Source of the DNA: a virus
DNA length: 38,890 nucleotides
Strand: one strand, 5' to 3'
IMG/VR virus record: IMGVR_UViG_3300044846_005188
Location: 1 to 38,890 of that record
Under the pieces are notes generated by a model. It saw nothing but the letters and a program-made list of their open reading frames with translations, did no database searches and was not told where the DNA came from. Each line of letters begins with the position of its first letter. Position 1 is the stretch's first letter. Of this stretch, positions 29,843-37,268 are shown piece by piece. The translations under genes were made by a program, and so were the position numbers.

Positions 29843-30235
29843 TTAGGCCTCCACAAAAGGATAATGCACCACAGAAAACTTCAGCATCTCCGGATCGGAA
29901 GTATTCTGCTCACAAGACGGATCCTCAAAAACCATGATCCCATCCGCCGGATCGAAGCCGAAACGGCTCCCCGCAAAATTCGCCAACTCCACCACCAACG
30001 TCCCCGGATGCTGATCCGCAAAACCCGTTCGCTCAGAAACAATCGCATCGAACGCGAACGTCAGCAACGGATCCACATACTCCAGCCCCTGCGTCGCCCG
30101 GTTCCCCCCCTGGTAAGCCTTCTTCGTCCGGCTTGGAGTCGTCGTCAGATTCTGCACCAAAAGATCCGGCTCATCCAAAATCTCCGAATCCGCCGGAAGA
30201 ACCCCATAAACAATCCTCGCGTCAACTGCTGGCAT
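29843..30235 (-). CDS. Tail tube protein candidate
   Basis: A 130-aa protein (MPAVDARIVYGVLPADSEIL...) with beta-rich segments (LLTFAFDAIVSERT, GTLVVELANFAGS, EMLKFSVVHYPF). It lies after the tail terminator candidate and is followed by a strong hairpin, as expected for a highly produced tube subunit. Codon use is less skewed than in most neighbours. Size is at the small end for siphovirus tube proteins. The leader is TTTTTTGACACG plus GCGGGG. Confidence 0.6.
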   Translation of the reverse strand: MPAVDARIVYGVLPADSEILDEPDLLVQNLTTTPSRTKKAYQGGNRATQGLEYVDPLLTFAFDAIVSERTGFADQHPGTLVVELANFAGSRFGFDPADGIMVFEDPSCEQNTSDPEMLKFSVVHYPFVEA

Positions 30236-30258
30236 ACCAAACCCCGCGTGTCAAAAAA

Positions 30259-30702
30259 TCACAACTCCACCTGAATCCAAACCTTCATCCGCTGCTCATA
30301 CGCCCGCCCCCGCTCCCCCGCCTCATTACTCGCCGGAGCCACCAGCGAAAGCCGCCGCAGCCACACCCCCCGCGCCTGGCATGCCGCCCTCAGCGCATCC
30401 CGCCCCGCAAACAACAAATACCTCCCCGCCTTATCCAGCGTCTCCTGGCTCGTCTCGATCGGCTCCGCATCCCCATCACTCCGCAGCCGCAGCAACAGCC
30501 CACCCTCCAGAATCTTGTTTCCGCGAAACACAAAATCCTCCGGCGCCGCCAGTAGCGACGGCCGCGCCAGCGCCACCGTCGCATGCTTCGCCATCACCTG
30601 GAGCCCCGCCGGCAGCGCCTCCCCCTCCGGCACCCCCTCCGCATCACGCCGCGCCACCAGCACCTCCGCCACCGCTTCACAAAACTCCTGCTCTCCATTC
30701 AT
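30259..30702 (-). CDS. Tail terminator candidate (gpU-like position)
   Basis: A 147-aa protein (MNGEQEFCEAVAEVLVARRD...). VIQ-type strands at the end (QRMKVWIQVEL) and the order neck protein, this gene, tube fit a gpU-like tail terminator, which stops tube growth and joins the head. ETSQETLDKAGRYLLF is a helix. It begins one or two bases after the upstream stop. Assignment is from order only. Confidence 0.5.
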   Translation of the reverse strand: MNGEQEFCEAVAEVLVARRDAEGVPEGEALPAGLQVMAKHATVALARPSLLAAPEDFVFRGNKILEGGLLLRLRSDGDAEPIETSQETLDKAGRYLLFAGRDALRAACQARGVWLRRLSLVAPASNEAGERGRAYEQRMKVWIQVEL

Positions 30703-30703
30703 A

Positions 30704-31522
30704 TCATGCTGCCTTTCTAAAATACTTCCGCGTCAAAGCATCCACACTCTTCACCATCGCCCGATAAAACGCCGCCTTCGACTCCTCCACCGCCTTATCC
30801 AAAGACGCAAACGTCACCGTCTCCCCCGCATAATCCACGCTCGACCACACCTCCACCCGCCGCGGACTCACACTCGCCCCGCCGATCCCCGGGAACCGCC
30901 GTGCCAGCTGCCGCAAATACCCCGGAAAAATCTCCTCCGTCCGCCGCCGGCCACCCGTCTCCACGATATTCCGCCGCACCCGTCCCCCCAGCGCCTTCGC
31001 CGCCGCATACCACGCCGCCTTCGCCAGCCCCACCAGCCCACGCTTCTCCCGCACATACTTATCCAAACTCGCCTTCCCCACCACCGCTTGGAACACCACC
31101 CCCTTCGGCACATCTCCCTTCGGCCCCGTCCGCGCATTCCGGTGCAGCGCCCGGTCCAACTGCTCCACCGTCACCCCCGCATCCCGCAAATACCGCTTCG
31201 CCTGCGCCGTCTTCCCCGCCTTCGCCGCCCGATAAAACGCCAGCCCCAGCGGCACACTCCGCCGCTTGATAAACTCACTCACCGCGTAAATATTCTCCCG
31301 GCTCGCAAACACCTGCCGCACCTGCTTCTCCACCGTCTTCCGGAACGCCTCCGCCTTCCGCTCCTCGAAGCCCCCCGGCTCCGTCACCGCACCCATCCCC
31401 ACACACAGCGCCCGCGCCTCCTGCCGCAGCAAACTCTCCACCTCACGCCCCAGATCCTCGCTCATCCGGCGCATACTGCCAGAAAAGCGATCCGATCCCT
31501 GCAACGTCATCCTCGTCCTCAT
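30704..31522 (-). CDS. Head-tail neck protein candidate (gp10/gpZ-like)
   Basis: A 272-aa basic protein starting MRTRMTLQGSDRFSGSMRRM. Phage minor-tail/completion proteins of the HK97 gp10 or gpZ type often begin with a motif of this sort and have the segment YAGETVTFASLDKAVEESKA near the end. The middle is helical with SLDKYVREKRGLVGLAKAAW. It is placed between head completion and tail terminator candidates. Moderately sure of role, sure of coding. Confidence 0.55.
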   Translation of the reverse strand: MRTRMTLQGSDRFSGSMRRMSEDLGREVESLLRQEARALCVGMGAVTEPGGFEERKAEAFRKTVEKQVRQVFASRENIYAVSEFIKRRSVPLGLAFYRAAKAGKTAQAKRYLRDAGVTVEQLDRALHRNARTGPKGDVPKGVVFQAVVGKASLDKYVREKRGLVGLAKAAWYAAAKALGGRVRRNIVETGGRRRTEEIFPGYLRQLARRFPGIGGASVSPRRVEVWSSVDYAGETVTFASLDKAVEESKAAFYRAMVKSVDALTRKYFRKAA

Positions 31523-31528
31523 AAAAAC

Positions 31529-31852
31529 TCACGGATTCGGTTCACAACTCAAACACCACGCCGCATCCCCCTCTCCCCCCTTCACCGTCCGCACCTTCCA
31601 CCGCTTCCCGCCCCAATTCAGCGCCACATGCAGCGCCGGCCGCGTCGAAAGCGCCACCTTCCGGATCCGCACCACCAGCTCCACCTCCCCGGGCTCATTC
31701 CCCCCCTCACCCAAAAACTCCGGCTCCCGTGGCGGCACCACCGCGCACTCATACGTCACTCCACCCATCACCACCTCCCCCGGCCACAACTCCTCCCCAG
31801 CCGCCGCAGCCACCTCATCAAACTCCCGCATCATCTCCGCATCCATACCCAT
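31529..31852 (-). CDS. Head completion protein candidate
   Basis: A 107-aa protein (MGMDAEMMREFDEVAAAAGE...) with a helical start and beta-rich body (VVMGGVTYECAVVPPREP, VELVVRIRKVALS, WKVRTVKGG). The pattern of a helix, then a small beta domain with VNGVxYxxxV-like core, fits FII-type head-tail attachment proteins. Two ATGs are possible (31852, 31846). Upstream is TTTTTTGACGTG plus GGGGGG, and a hairpin at 31875-31902. Confidence 0.5.
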   Translation of the reverse strand: MGMDAEMMREFDEVAAAAGEELWPGEVVMGGVTYECAVVPPREPEFLGEGGNEPGEVELVVRIRKVALSTRPALHVALNWGGKRWKVRTVKGGEGDAAWCLSCEPNP

Positions 31853-31874
31853 CCCCCCACGTCAAAAAACAGAA

Positions 31875-31902
31875 CGCCGGAGCCTCCCCCGAGGCCCCGG
31901 CG
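31875..31902 (-). terminator. Hairpin terminator candidate
   Basis: CGCCGG-A-GCCTC pairs with GAGGC-C-CCGGCG around CCCC. On the minus strand it is followed by GTTCTGTTTTTT, so it can act as a Rho-independent terminator after the 122-aa gene. Confidence 0.6.
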
Positions 31903-31947
31903 CCGTTATGCGCACTCATCACATTCCAGGCTGCCAGCCCGGAAAAA

Positions 31948-32316
31948 TCACTTACCCTTCTTCTTCTCCACCGCCGCCCCCAGCCCCTGCAAACCCAACG
32001 GCTTCTCCTCAGCCCCCGGAGCCTCAGCCGCAACCTCAGCCACCGGAGCCTCAGCCGGAGCCTCCGCCGGAGCCTCCGCCGCAACCTCAGCCGCAACCTC
32101 CGCCGGAGCCTCAGCAACCGGAGCCTCAGCCACCACCCCGAACGGCCCCACAAACCGGCGATACACCTCCGGATCCTTAAACACCGCAGTCCGCGCAAAA
32201 TCCTTCCCAGGATTCTCCGCCACCCGCAGCGCCTCAGCCACATCCGCTCCACAATACAAGCACTCCGCAGCGGAATCCTTGTTCATCGTCTCAAAACCCA
32301 GCGTCATTGCAATCAT
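31948..32316 (-). CDS. Small protein with Ala-Glu-Pro repeats
   Basis: A 122-aa protein. The N-terminal 60 residues form a small domain with CLYCG (AAECLYCGADVAEALRVAE). Residues 62-100 are repeats of AEAP, AEVA and similar, coded by repeated GCCGGAGCC-type units, and the end is basic (EKKKGK). It follows the capsid gene and a strong terminator, where lambda has gpFI-type chaperone proteins with flexible acidic Ala-rich parts. Two starts are possible, ATG at 32316 or 32307; the CTAAC box is at 32329-32333. Confidence 0.6.
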   Translation of the reverse strand: MIAMTLGFETMNKDSAAECLYCGADVAEALRVAENPGKDFARTAVFKDPEVYRRFVGPFGVVAEAPVAEAPAEVAAEVAAEAPAEAPAEAPVAEVAAEAPGAEEKPLGLQGLGAAVEKKKGK

Positions 32317-32351
32317 ATCAAAATGTCAGTTAGATTATCTCAGAAAGGAAA

Positions 32352-32381
32352 AGCGGCCCGCCCGTTGCCAGGCGGGCCGCT
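32352..32381 (-). terminator. Rho-independent terminator after the capsid gene
   Basis: A perfect stem of 11 bp, AGCGGCCCGCC with GGCGGGCCGCT, around CGTTGCCA. On the minus strand it is followed by TTTTCCTTTC. It lies 40 bases downstream of the capsid stop. Confidence 0.85.
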
Positions 32382-32420
32382 CAGGGGTAGGTTCTCGGGA
32401 CAGAGAACTAGAAAAACTCA

Positions 32421-33620
32421 TCAGGCGGAAATCAGGCGATGGCCCGCCTTATCCGTCACCGTTCCGGCAACTCCGGATTGGGCACCCACACAGGAGCCCC
32501 AAAGCGCCGCCAACGTCGCGTAAATATCCAGCTTGCCGGATTGCTGCCACATGATCGCCATCACCGCGATCATCGTTTCCGGATCTTGAACCGTCTGCAC
32601 CCGGTGCTGCTGCGGAATCCCAAGCTCCGCCGCAATCTCCACCGAATCATCCGGCACACCGGCTTTCAGCGCAAACGCACGATCCTCGAAGAAGAACCCG
32701 GTAAGATTCTCGTAACCGGTGATCGTGTGAGTGCCGGTGCCAGCGTCGGTAATGTCAACCGCAGTCCCCGCCACCGCAAGCGCACGGGTAGTCGCCAGCT
32801 TGAACGTGCTGGAACTCAGCACAATCACATAATAATCCGTCGCCGCAGACAATCCCGCAGGAAGATCCGCCGCGGAAGTCGAAACGCGCACCCGGTCCCC
32901 AGTCACAAAGCCATGGCCTGCCGCCGTGCAAATGTCCGTGTCAGCCGCCGTGAAAGTCTGCCCGGCCTTGTTGTTCGTCGGAAACTCCGGATACTCATCG
33001 ATCCGCTCGAAGCCGGCGATATTCACCAGCGTCCGCAAAGACTGCCCACCGGCCATCTGGCCGTGATAATCGCCGCTGGCAATCTTCGTGTCGCCCATCA
33101 GCTCGTTCATGACAAGCGTGGAAACAATCCCGCGCCGGCCACTCGTCGCCGCGCCCTGGATGTTCATCGCGCCATTGATCGAAGTCAGAGTGGCGTAGTC
33201 CATCGAAGCCGTCGCCTTCGTGGTAGCAGCGGAAATGCTGGAAGCCTTCACTTTCGCCAACACGCTATCCACGATCTCCTTGCCAAGCACATACGCCTGG
33301 TTCCCCACCGCGTTGTTGTAACGCTTCTCATCCGCGATCGCGTTCAAGTGGGAAATCTTCACCGGCACATGCTTGTGAGAGTCGATGATGATCGGAATAT
33401 CCGTCAGCAAATCACCCATCTCCGTCGCGCCGTTCGCGTAGCCGGTGGTTCCGTCATAAGTCGCGGAAGTCGGCAGGCCTTCCACATGCGCGATTGCCGT
33501 TTGACCCAGCCGCAACTTCTCCGAGGAAAAGTTCAAGCCCATCGATCCAAGGGCCGGAACCCTGGTGCGGAAAGCCGCCACAATGTCGGCCAAAATCTTG
33601 TTTGCAGTTCTCGTTGCCAT
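32421..33620 (-). CDS. Major capsid protein with an inserted beta domain
   Basis: A 399-aa protein taken as the HK97-fold capsid subunit: position between scaffold and neck genes, balanced codon use typical of very high expression, and a following strong terminator. Residues 70-130 (DIPIIIDSHKHVPVKISHLN) and 310-345 resemble capsid core segments. Residues 221-302 are an insertion, GHGFVTGDRVRVSTSAADLP, then GLSAATDYYVIVLSSSTFKL and GTAVDITDAGTGTHTITG, a beta domain I know from other phage structural proteins. It may stand out on the surface. Leader: a CTAAC pair 10 bp apart (33631, 33641). Confidence 0.85.
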   Translation of the reverse strand: MATRTANKILADIVAAFRTRVPALGSMGLNFSSEKLRLGQTAIAHVEGLPTSATYDGTTGYANGATEMGDLLTDIPIIIDSHKHVPVKISHLNAIADEKRYNNAVGNQAYVLGKEIVDSVLAKVKASSISAATTKATASMDYATLTSINGAMNIQGAATSGRRGIVSTLVMNELMGDTKIASGDYHGQMAGGQSLRTLVNIAGFERIDEYPEFPTNNKAGQTFTAADTDICTAAGHGFVTGDRVRVSTSAADLPAGLSAATDYYVIVLSSSTFKLATTRALAVAGTAVDITDAGTGTHTITGYENLTGFFFEDRAFALKAGVPDDSVEIAAELGIPQQHRVQTVQDPETMIAVMAIMWQQSGKLDIYATLAALWGSCVGAQSGVAGTVTDKAGHRLISA

Positions 33621-33630
33621 CGTCGTATCA

Positions 33631-33645
33631 GTTAGATTCTGTTAG
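33631..33645 (-). promoter_or_regulatory. Paired CTAAC boxes, 10 bp apart, before the capsid gene
   Basis: CTAACAGAATCTAAC on the minus strand, 10 nt before the ATG at 33620. The same 68-bp gap also contains the TTTGACACC element (33679-33687). Confidence 0.6.
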
Positions 33646-33688
33646 TCGCTCGTTTGTTTCAGCTCTCAGCACTCTCCCGGTGTCAAAT

Positions 33689-34291
33689 TCACCCCTGCGC
33701 CTTCTCCGCCTTCGCCTTGGCCTTCGCCGCCTCCAGCTCCTGATTCAGCGTGAAAATCCGCTTCGGATCCGTCTCCTTTGCCAGCGCCTTCTCCAGCGCC
33801 TCCACCCCCTGCTCACCACCCTCCGCAGAAGCCTCCGGCAGCTTGTCGCTCGAAATCCCCAGCCCCGCCGTCAGATCCAGCGCCTTCGCCTCCACCGTCG
33901 TCACCTCCTTCTGCGAGGCCTCCAGCGCCGCCGCAATCTGCTGCCGCTCACCCTGGAGCGTCACCAGCTCACCCCGCACCCGCACCAGCTCACCATTCGC
34001 CTTCTCCAACTCCCCGCGCAACTTCAGCGCCTCACCCTCCGCAGCCGTCACCTTCTCCTTCAAACCGGAAATCTCAGCCACCAGGCTCCCCTTCGTCTGG
34101 AGCGCCCCCAGCACACTCTCCAACATCCCCGGCTTCTTCTCAGCCTCACCGGCACCCTCGCCACCACCCTCAGCACCAGCCGCACCGGCCTCAGCACCCG
34201 GCAGCGCAATCACATTCGATGCACCACCACCATCACCTCCCGCACCCTTTTCCTCATCGCGGAGCAAACCATTCAAGAATTTCGGCTTCAT
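33689..34291 (-). CDS. Scaffold-like coiled-coil protein
   Basis: A 200-aa protein beginning MKPKFLNGLLRDEEKGAGGD. A Gly/Ala/Glu-rich disordered region (to about 55) is followed by a long coiled coil (LESVLGALQTKGSLVAEISG ... ELVRVRGELVTLQGERQQIA) and a charged helical C-terminus (QELEAAKAKAKAEKAQG). This layout and its position just before the capsid gene fit a scaffolding protein, probably cleaved or released. The start at 34291 was chosen over 34321 because of the G-rich Shine-Dalgarno after TTTTTGACATG. Confidence 0.75.
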   Translation of the reverse strand: MKPKFLNGLLRDEEKGAGGDGGGASNVIALPGAEAGAAGAEGGGEGAGEAEKKPGMLESVLGALQTKGSLVAEISGLKEKVTAAEGEALKLRGELEKANGELVRVRGELVTLQGERQQIAAALEASQKEVTTVEAKALDLTAGLGISSDKLPEASAEGGEQGVEALEKALAKETDPKRIFTLNQELEAAKAKAKAEKAQG

Positions 34292-34321
34292 ACCCCACCC
34301 CCCCCATGTCAAAAACCACAC

Positions 34322-34597
34322 TCAATCCACCATTCCATCCACCTCCACCAACACCCCATCCGCCAACAAACTCGTCAACCGCGGCGCAATCTCCTCCAGC
34401 ACCGCATGCTCTTCCGCCAAAGCAATATAAACATTCCCATCCCCATCCTTCCGCGCCTCACTCACCGGCACCATGCAGCTCTCAGTCGTCGGAACCCCCG
34501 GATTCTCCGCATCCGAAAAATACGGATAGCCGAATGCCGCGTCAATCTGCGCGCGGATGGCTTCATAAGCCTGCGGAGTGGTGCGGAAGATTCTCAT
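34322..34597 (-). CDS. Small acidic structural protein
   Basis: A 91-aa protein starting at 34597 (MRIFRTTPQAYEAIRAQIDA), overlapping the lectin-domain gene stop as ATGA. A helix is followed by TESCMVPVSEARKDGDGNVY, IALAEEHAVLEEIAPRLTSL and LADGVLVEVDGMVD. Small size and head location suggest a capsid accessory protein; no family was recognised. Confidence 0.6.
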   Translation of the reverse strand: MRIFRTTPQAYEAIRAQIDAAFGYPYFSDAENPGVPTTESCMVPVSEARKDGDGNVYIALAEEHAVLEEIAPRLTSLLADGVLVEVDGMVD

Positions 34598-35610
34598 GGT
34601 GTGCCCCATTTGGCTTTGAGGTAATTTCTGATTTTGTCTTGGTCGGAAGGGGAAAGGATTGACTCGTAAATTAGGAACTCGCTGAGGGCGCAATGAGCGA
34701 AGTTGATCGGGCCAATCTGTGCGCCAAGACTCAGGCCGATTGACGCCGCTGTCGCAACGGTTTCAGTTAATAAAACGCCGTTGTTTTTTCGGATTCGGTA
34801 GGCGTTGTTTTCTACCTCCAACGTCGCCACGGCCCATTCATTGGTAACCGTTGGAATTGATGCTGGCCCGCCGACCATCCGGCCCGTCGACGTGCTGGAT
34901 AGTTGCCTCAACTGGCTTGCCGCTCCAGCCCCTGCCGTGTGATAGATCACGTCGTTCACGACGGTGCTGCGGTTGGTGAAGACGACGAAGGCCGTGTGCG
35001 GTCGCGCAATAGCCAAAGGGTTTTTTATCAACAAGTCATCAGCCCCGTCCCACTCGATACATCGGCCTGAGCTTGGCCCTGCGCTCGTCGAGAGAAGCGG
35101 GCGACTGCCCGCCGTGGTTTGGGCGAGGATGTGTGCATTGCTCGACTTATCAAGCCATCTAGCGACAGCCTCGCCGTTCGCGGCAGGAACAAATCCGCTG
35201 CCTGTATCGCGCAGGACGGTGCTGGCGTCCATCGCGTCTAGCCAGACTTGGAGATTTGCGATGTCGTCCAAATTTAAGATGTCGAGGCTGTTGGACTCAG
35301 CCGTAGCGCTTCCGCCTGCCGAGGTTGCGGTGACTTCGCAGGTGATGAGCGTGCCAGCGTCGGCGAGGACGGTGTTGTAGGTGGATGAAGTCGCGCCTAA
35401 AATGTTAGATCCGCCCCGCTGCCATTGGTAGGCAAAGGATGCGGGTGAATTGTCCCAAGTGCCTGTGGTGGCTGAAAGTGTTTTCCCGATCTCCGCCGTT
35501 CCGGAAACTACCGGTGCCTCCAAGTTCACCGGTGCAGGCACCCCCTCACGCCGCAAAAACCCCGCCTGCAAAAAACCAGCCCGCGAAAAACCTGGACGCA
35601 CCATCCCCAT
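34594..35610 (-). CDS. Ig-like plus concanavalin-type lectin domain protein
   Basis: A 338-aa protein. Residues about 30-110 form a bacterial Ig-like domain: APVVSGTAEIGKTLSATTGT, then WDNSPASFAYQWQRGGSNIL and YNTVLADAGTLITCEVTATS. Residues about 115-335 match a LamG/concanavalin-like domain: LQVWLDAMDASTV, WLDKSSNAHILAQTT, CIEWDGADDLL and the C-terminal LSEFLIYESILSPSDQDKIR. Such domains bind sugars. The gene lies inside the head cluster, so this may be a head-fibre or capsid decoration that attaches to cells or mucus. Its composition is much less skewed than its neighbours, suggesting recent acquisition. Confidence 0.8.
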   Translation of the reverse strand: MGMVRPGFSRAGFLQAGFLRREGVPAPVNLEAPVVSGTAEIGKTLSATTGTWDNSPASFAYQWQRGGSNILGATSSTYNTVLADAGTLITCEVTATSAGGSATAESNSLDILNLDDIANLQVWLDAMDASTVLRDTGSGFVPAANGEAVARWLDKSSNAHILAQTTAGSRPLLSTSAGPSSGRCIEWDGADDLLIKNPLAIARPHTAFVVFTNRSTVVNDVIYHTAGAGAASQLRQLSSTSTGRMVGGPASIPTVTNEWAVATLEVENNAYRIRKNNGVLLTETVATAASIGLSLGAQIGPINFAHCALSEFLIYESILSPSDQDKIRNYLKAKWGTP

Positions 35611-35613
35611 AAC

Positions 35614-35877
35614 TCAGCCCTTGAACGGAACCACCCGAATCCCCACTTCTGCGGACGTCGTGAATTGCACCCGCTCATGCGGACAGTCCAACCGCCCACC
35701 CGGGGCCGCAACCTCCTCGCCATCCCCGAACTCCTCCAGGGTGTCATCATAGAACGCCACCGTCACCGGCCCGCCCGTCACCTGGAGCAACACCGTCTGC
35801 CGCTCCGGCATCCCGTCAAAAATCACGTTGGTGTTATTCACCAACCCCTTGAAAATCGTTCGTCCGTCGGCACTCAT
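35614..35877 (-). CDS. Small beta-rich structural protein
   Basis: An 87-aa protein, MSADGRTIFKGLVNNTNVIF, with strands RQTVLLQVTGGPVTVAFYDD and VQFTTSAEVGIRVVPFKG. A compact beta fold is likely. It lies between the decoration-like protein and the Ig-lectin gene, so it may be a head decoration or a base for the lectin protein. The start at 35877 follows an AT-rich ATTTATTT leader, with no CTAAC box. Confidence 0.6.
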   Translation of the reverse strand: MSADGRTIFKGLVNNTNVIFDGMPERQTVLLQVTGGPVTVAFYDDTLEEFGDGEEVAAPGGRLDCPHERVQFTTSAEVGIRVVPFKG

Positions 35878-35926
35878 AAATAAATCAGATCACTTGCTCC
35901 AGCTCACCCACATCACCCATCAGGCA

Positions 35927-36433
35927 TCAGGCACTTTTCCCAAGATACTCCACAATCACCGTGTCGCTCGCCGCGGAAAACGTAAACGTCAGCGTCGCAC
36001 CAGAAAGCGCCACACCCGCCGCCTTCAGCCCCACCGCCACATCCGCGTCATTGTCCAAAGTGATCGCCGGCAACTTCGAATTGCTCGATCCACCCACCAC
36101 CACCGTCCCCGTATTCCCCGCGCCGGTGCGGATCCGGATCCCCTGGATATTCGCCAACGTCGGCAGCGTCACACCCTCCAAATCCTTCCCATCCCCATCC
36201 GTAATCACCGGGCTCCCCGTCGTCTGCGCCACCACCCCCGTCGAAAGCGTCAGCGTCGCCACATTCGAACTCGCCGCCGCCACCACCTTGAACGCCGCCA
36301 CGATATTCGCCAGCGGATAATCCTTCGTCGTCGGCCCGCTCGATCCGATCGTCGGCTTCCCTCCCACCGATTGGCCGGAAGGAGTGATTCGCGCAAAAAG
36401 CCCCGTCAAAATCTTCGCCGCAGTAGTCGTCAT
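35927..36433 (-). CDS. Head decoration-like protein (gpD-type position)
   Basis: A 168-aa protein from the ATG at 36433 (MTTTAAKILTGLFARITPSG); a TTG at 36454 would add seven residues. It is Gly/Ala/Thr/Val rich with beta-type segments (VATLTLSTGVVAQTTGSPVI, TLTFTFSAASDTVIVEYLG) and small residues, as in head decoration proteins. Position after the protease matches lambda gpD. The leader is TTTTTGACATG plus CCGGGGTG. Confidence 0.6.
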   Translation of the reverse strand: MTTTAAKILTGLFARITPSGQSVGGKPTIGSSGPTTKDYPLANIVAAFKVVAAASSNVATLTLSTGVVAQTTGSPVITDGDGKDLEGVTLPTLANIQGIRIRTGAGNTGTVVVGGSSNSKLPAITLDNDADVAVGLKAAGVALSGATLTFTFSAASDTVIVEYLGKSA

Positions 36434-36458
36434 ACAAACACCCCGGCATGTCAAAAAC

Positions 36459-37238
36459 TCACACCCCCAGCCCCGCCGCGATTCTCAAATACGCCACCGT
36501 TCCCGGCTTCACCGCATACACCGTCAAGAACCGCACATGGTGATCCTCCACCTCATCCTGCTCCGCCGGCAGCCCCAGCGTAAAACGCCCGCCCTCCGTC
36601 ACCGCAAACATCACCCGCCCACCGCCATTCAGCAGCACCACCGCCCCGCTCTCCACCTCCACCTCATACCCCGAAAAAACATCCACATCGATCACCCGCC
36701 CCTCAAAATCTTGCCCATCCACCCCCGTCACCTCCGGCAGCACATCACTGTAAACCGCATCCGTCAGCTCCACCGTCCCACCCATCGATCCATCCGGCAG
36801 CCAAGTCAGAACATCCGTAGGAATCTCGGAAGAAAGCTCCCCCGTAAACTCCACACTCTCCCCCACACCCATCGCCCATCCCATAAACGAAGTCACCCGC
36901 ACAAATCCACCCTCCCCATTCGTCCAACGGATAAAGCCCTTATGCGTCTCCGCATCCACCACAAAATCCCCGTTCAAATTGGCCGATCCCGTCCCCGTCG
37001 CACCCGCCACCGTAAAACTCTCCAACCTCCCAGCCGGCACCCTCGATCCCAACTCCAAATTCCACACCACACTGCTCCCCGCCTCCGCAAACGTCATCTT
37101 CACCTCATACCCCGCCTGCACCAACGGCAACTCGATCCGTCCCCCGCCCCCCAGCACCGGCCGCCACCCCACACTCGTCTTCGTCGCTTCCGCATTCACG
37201 CGCAACCCGGCACCCACACTCGCAGCATTCACATTCAT
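36459..37238 (-). CDS. Hypothetical structural protein
   Basis: A 259-aa Gly/Val/Glu-rich protein (MNVNAASVGAGLRVNAEATK...). Repeated beta patterns (GRIELPLVQAGYEVKMTFAE, EGRVIDVDVFSGYEVEVESG) suggest two similar beta domains. It sits between protease and decoration-like genes, so it may be a decoration or head-surface protein. Starts at 37238 or 37234 are possible. Its leader has two CTAAC boxes 8 bp apart. No family was recognised. Confidence 0.6.
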   Translation of the reverse strand: MNVNAASVGAGLRVNAEATKTSVGWRPVLGGGGRIELPLVQAGYEVKMTFAEAGSSVVWNLELGSRVPAGRLESFTVAGATGTGSANLNGDFVVDAETHKGFIRWTNGEGGFVRVTSFMGWAMGVGESVEFTGELSSEIPTDVLTWLPDGSMGGTVELTDAVYSDVLPEVTGVDGQDFEGRVIDVDVFSGYEVEVESGAVVLLNGGGRVMFAVTEGGRFTLGLPAEQDEVEDHHVRFLTVYAVKPGTVAYLRIAAGLGV

Positions 37239-37249
37239 AAAACAAATTC

Positions 37250-37262
37250 GTTAGATCGTTAG
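37250..37262 (-). promoter_or_regulatory. Paired CTAAC boxes, 8 bp apart
   Basis: CTAACGATCTAAC on the minus strand, 11 nt before the ATG at 37238. This pair departs from the 10-bp spacing seen elsewhere. Confidence 0.5.
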
Positions 37263-37268
37263 AAAAAC

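Noticed and set aside
1172-36457. TTTTTGACATG sites as -35 promoter boxes
   Set aside because: No -10 hexamer at 16-18 bp; the start codon follows 15-25 nt later, within the spacer or -10 place.
8832-37262. CTAAC boxes as integron attC core sites (RYYYAAC)
   Set aside because: The word fits the consensus by its 3' AAC, but the paired GTTRRRY site, folded stem and cassette layout are missing. An integron-type integrase fragment is present, though not intact.
8832-37262. CTAAC boxes as pairing sites for the GGUUGG segment next to the anti-Shine-Dalgarno of 16S rRNA
   Set aside because: Base pairing with one G-U is possible, and CCAAC variants would also pair. But pairing upstream of the anti-SD on 16S requires the motif to lie closer to the start than a normal SD; most boxes are 10-19 nt away, so the geometry is poor.
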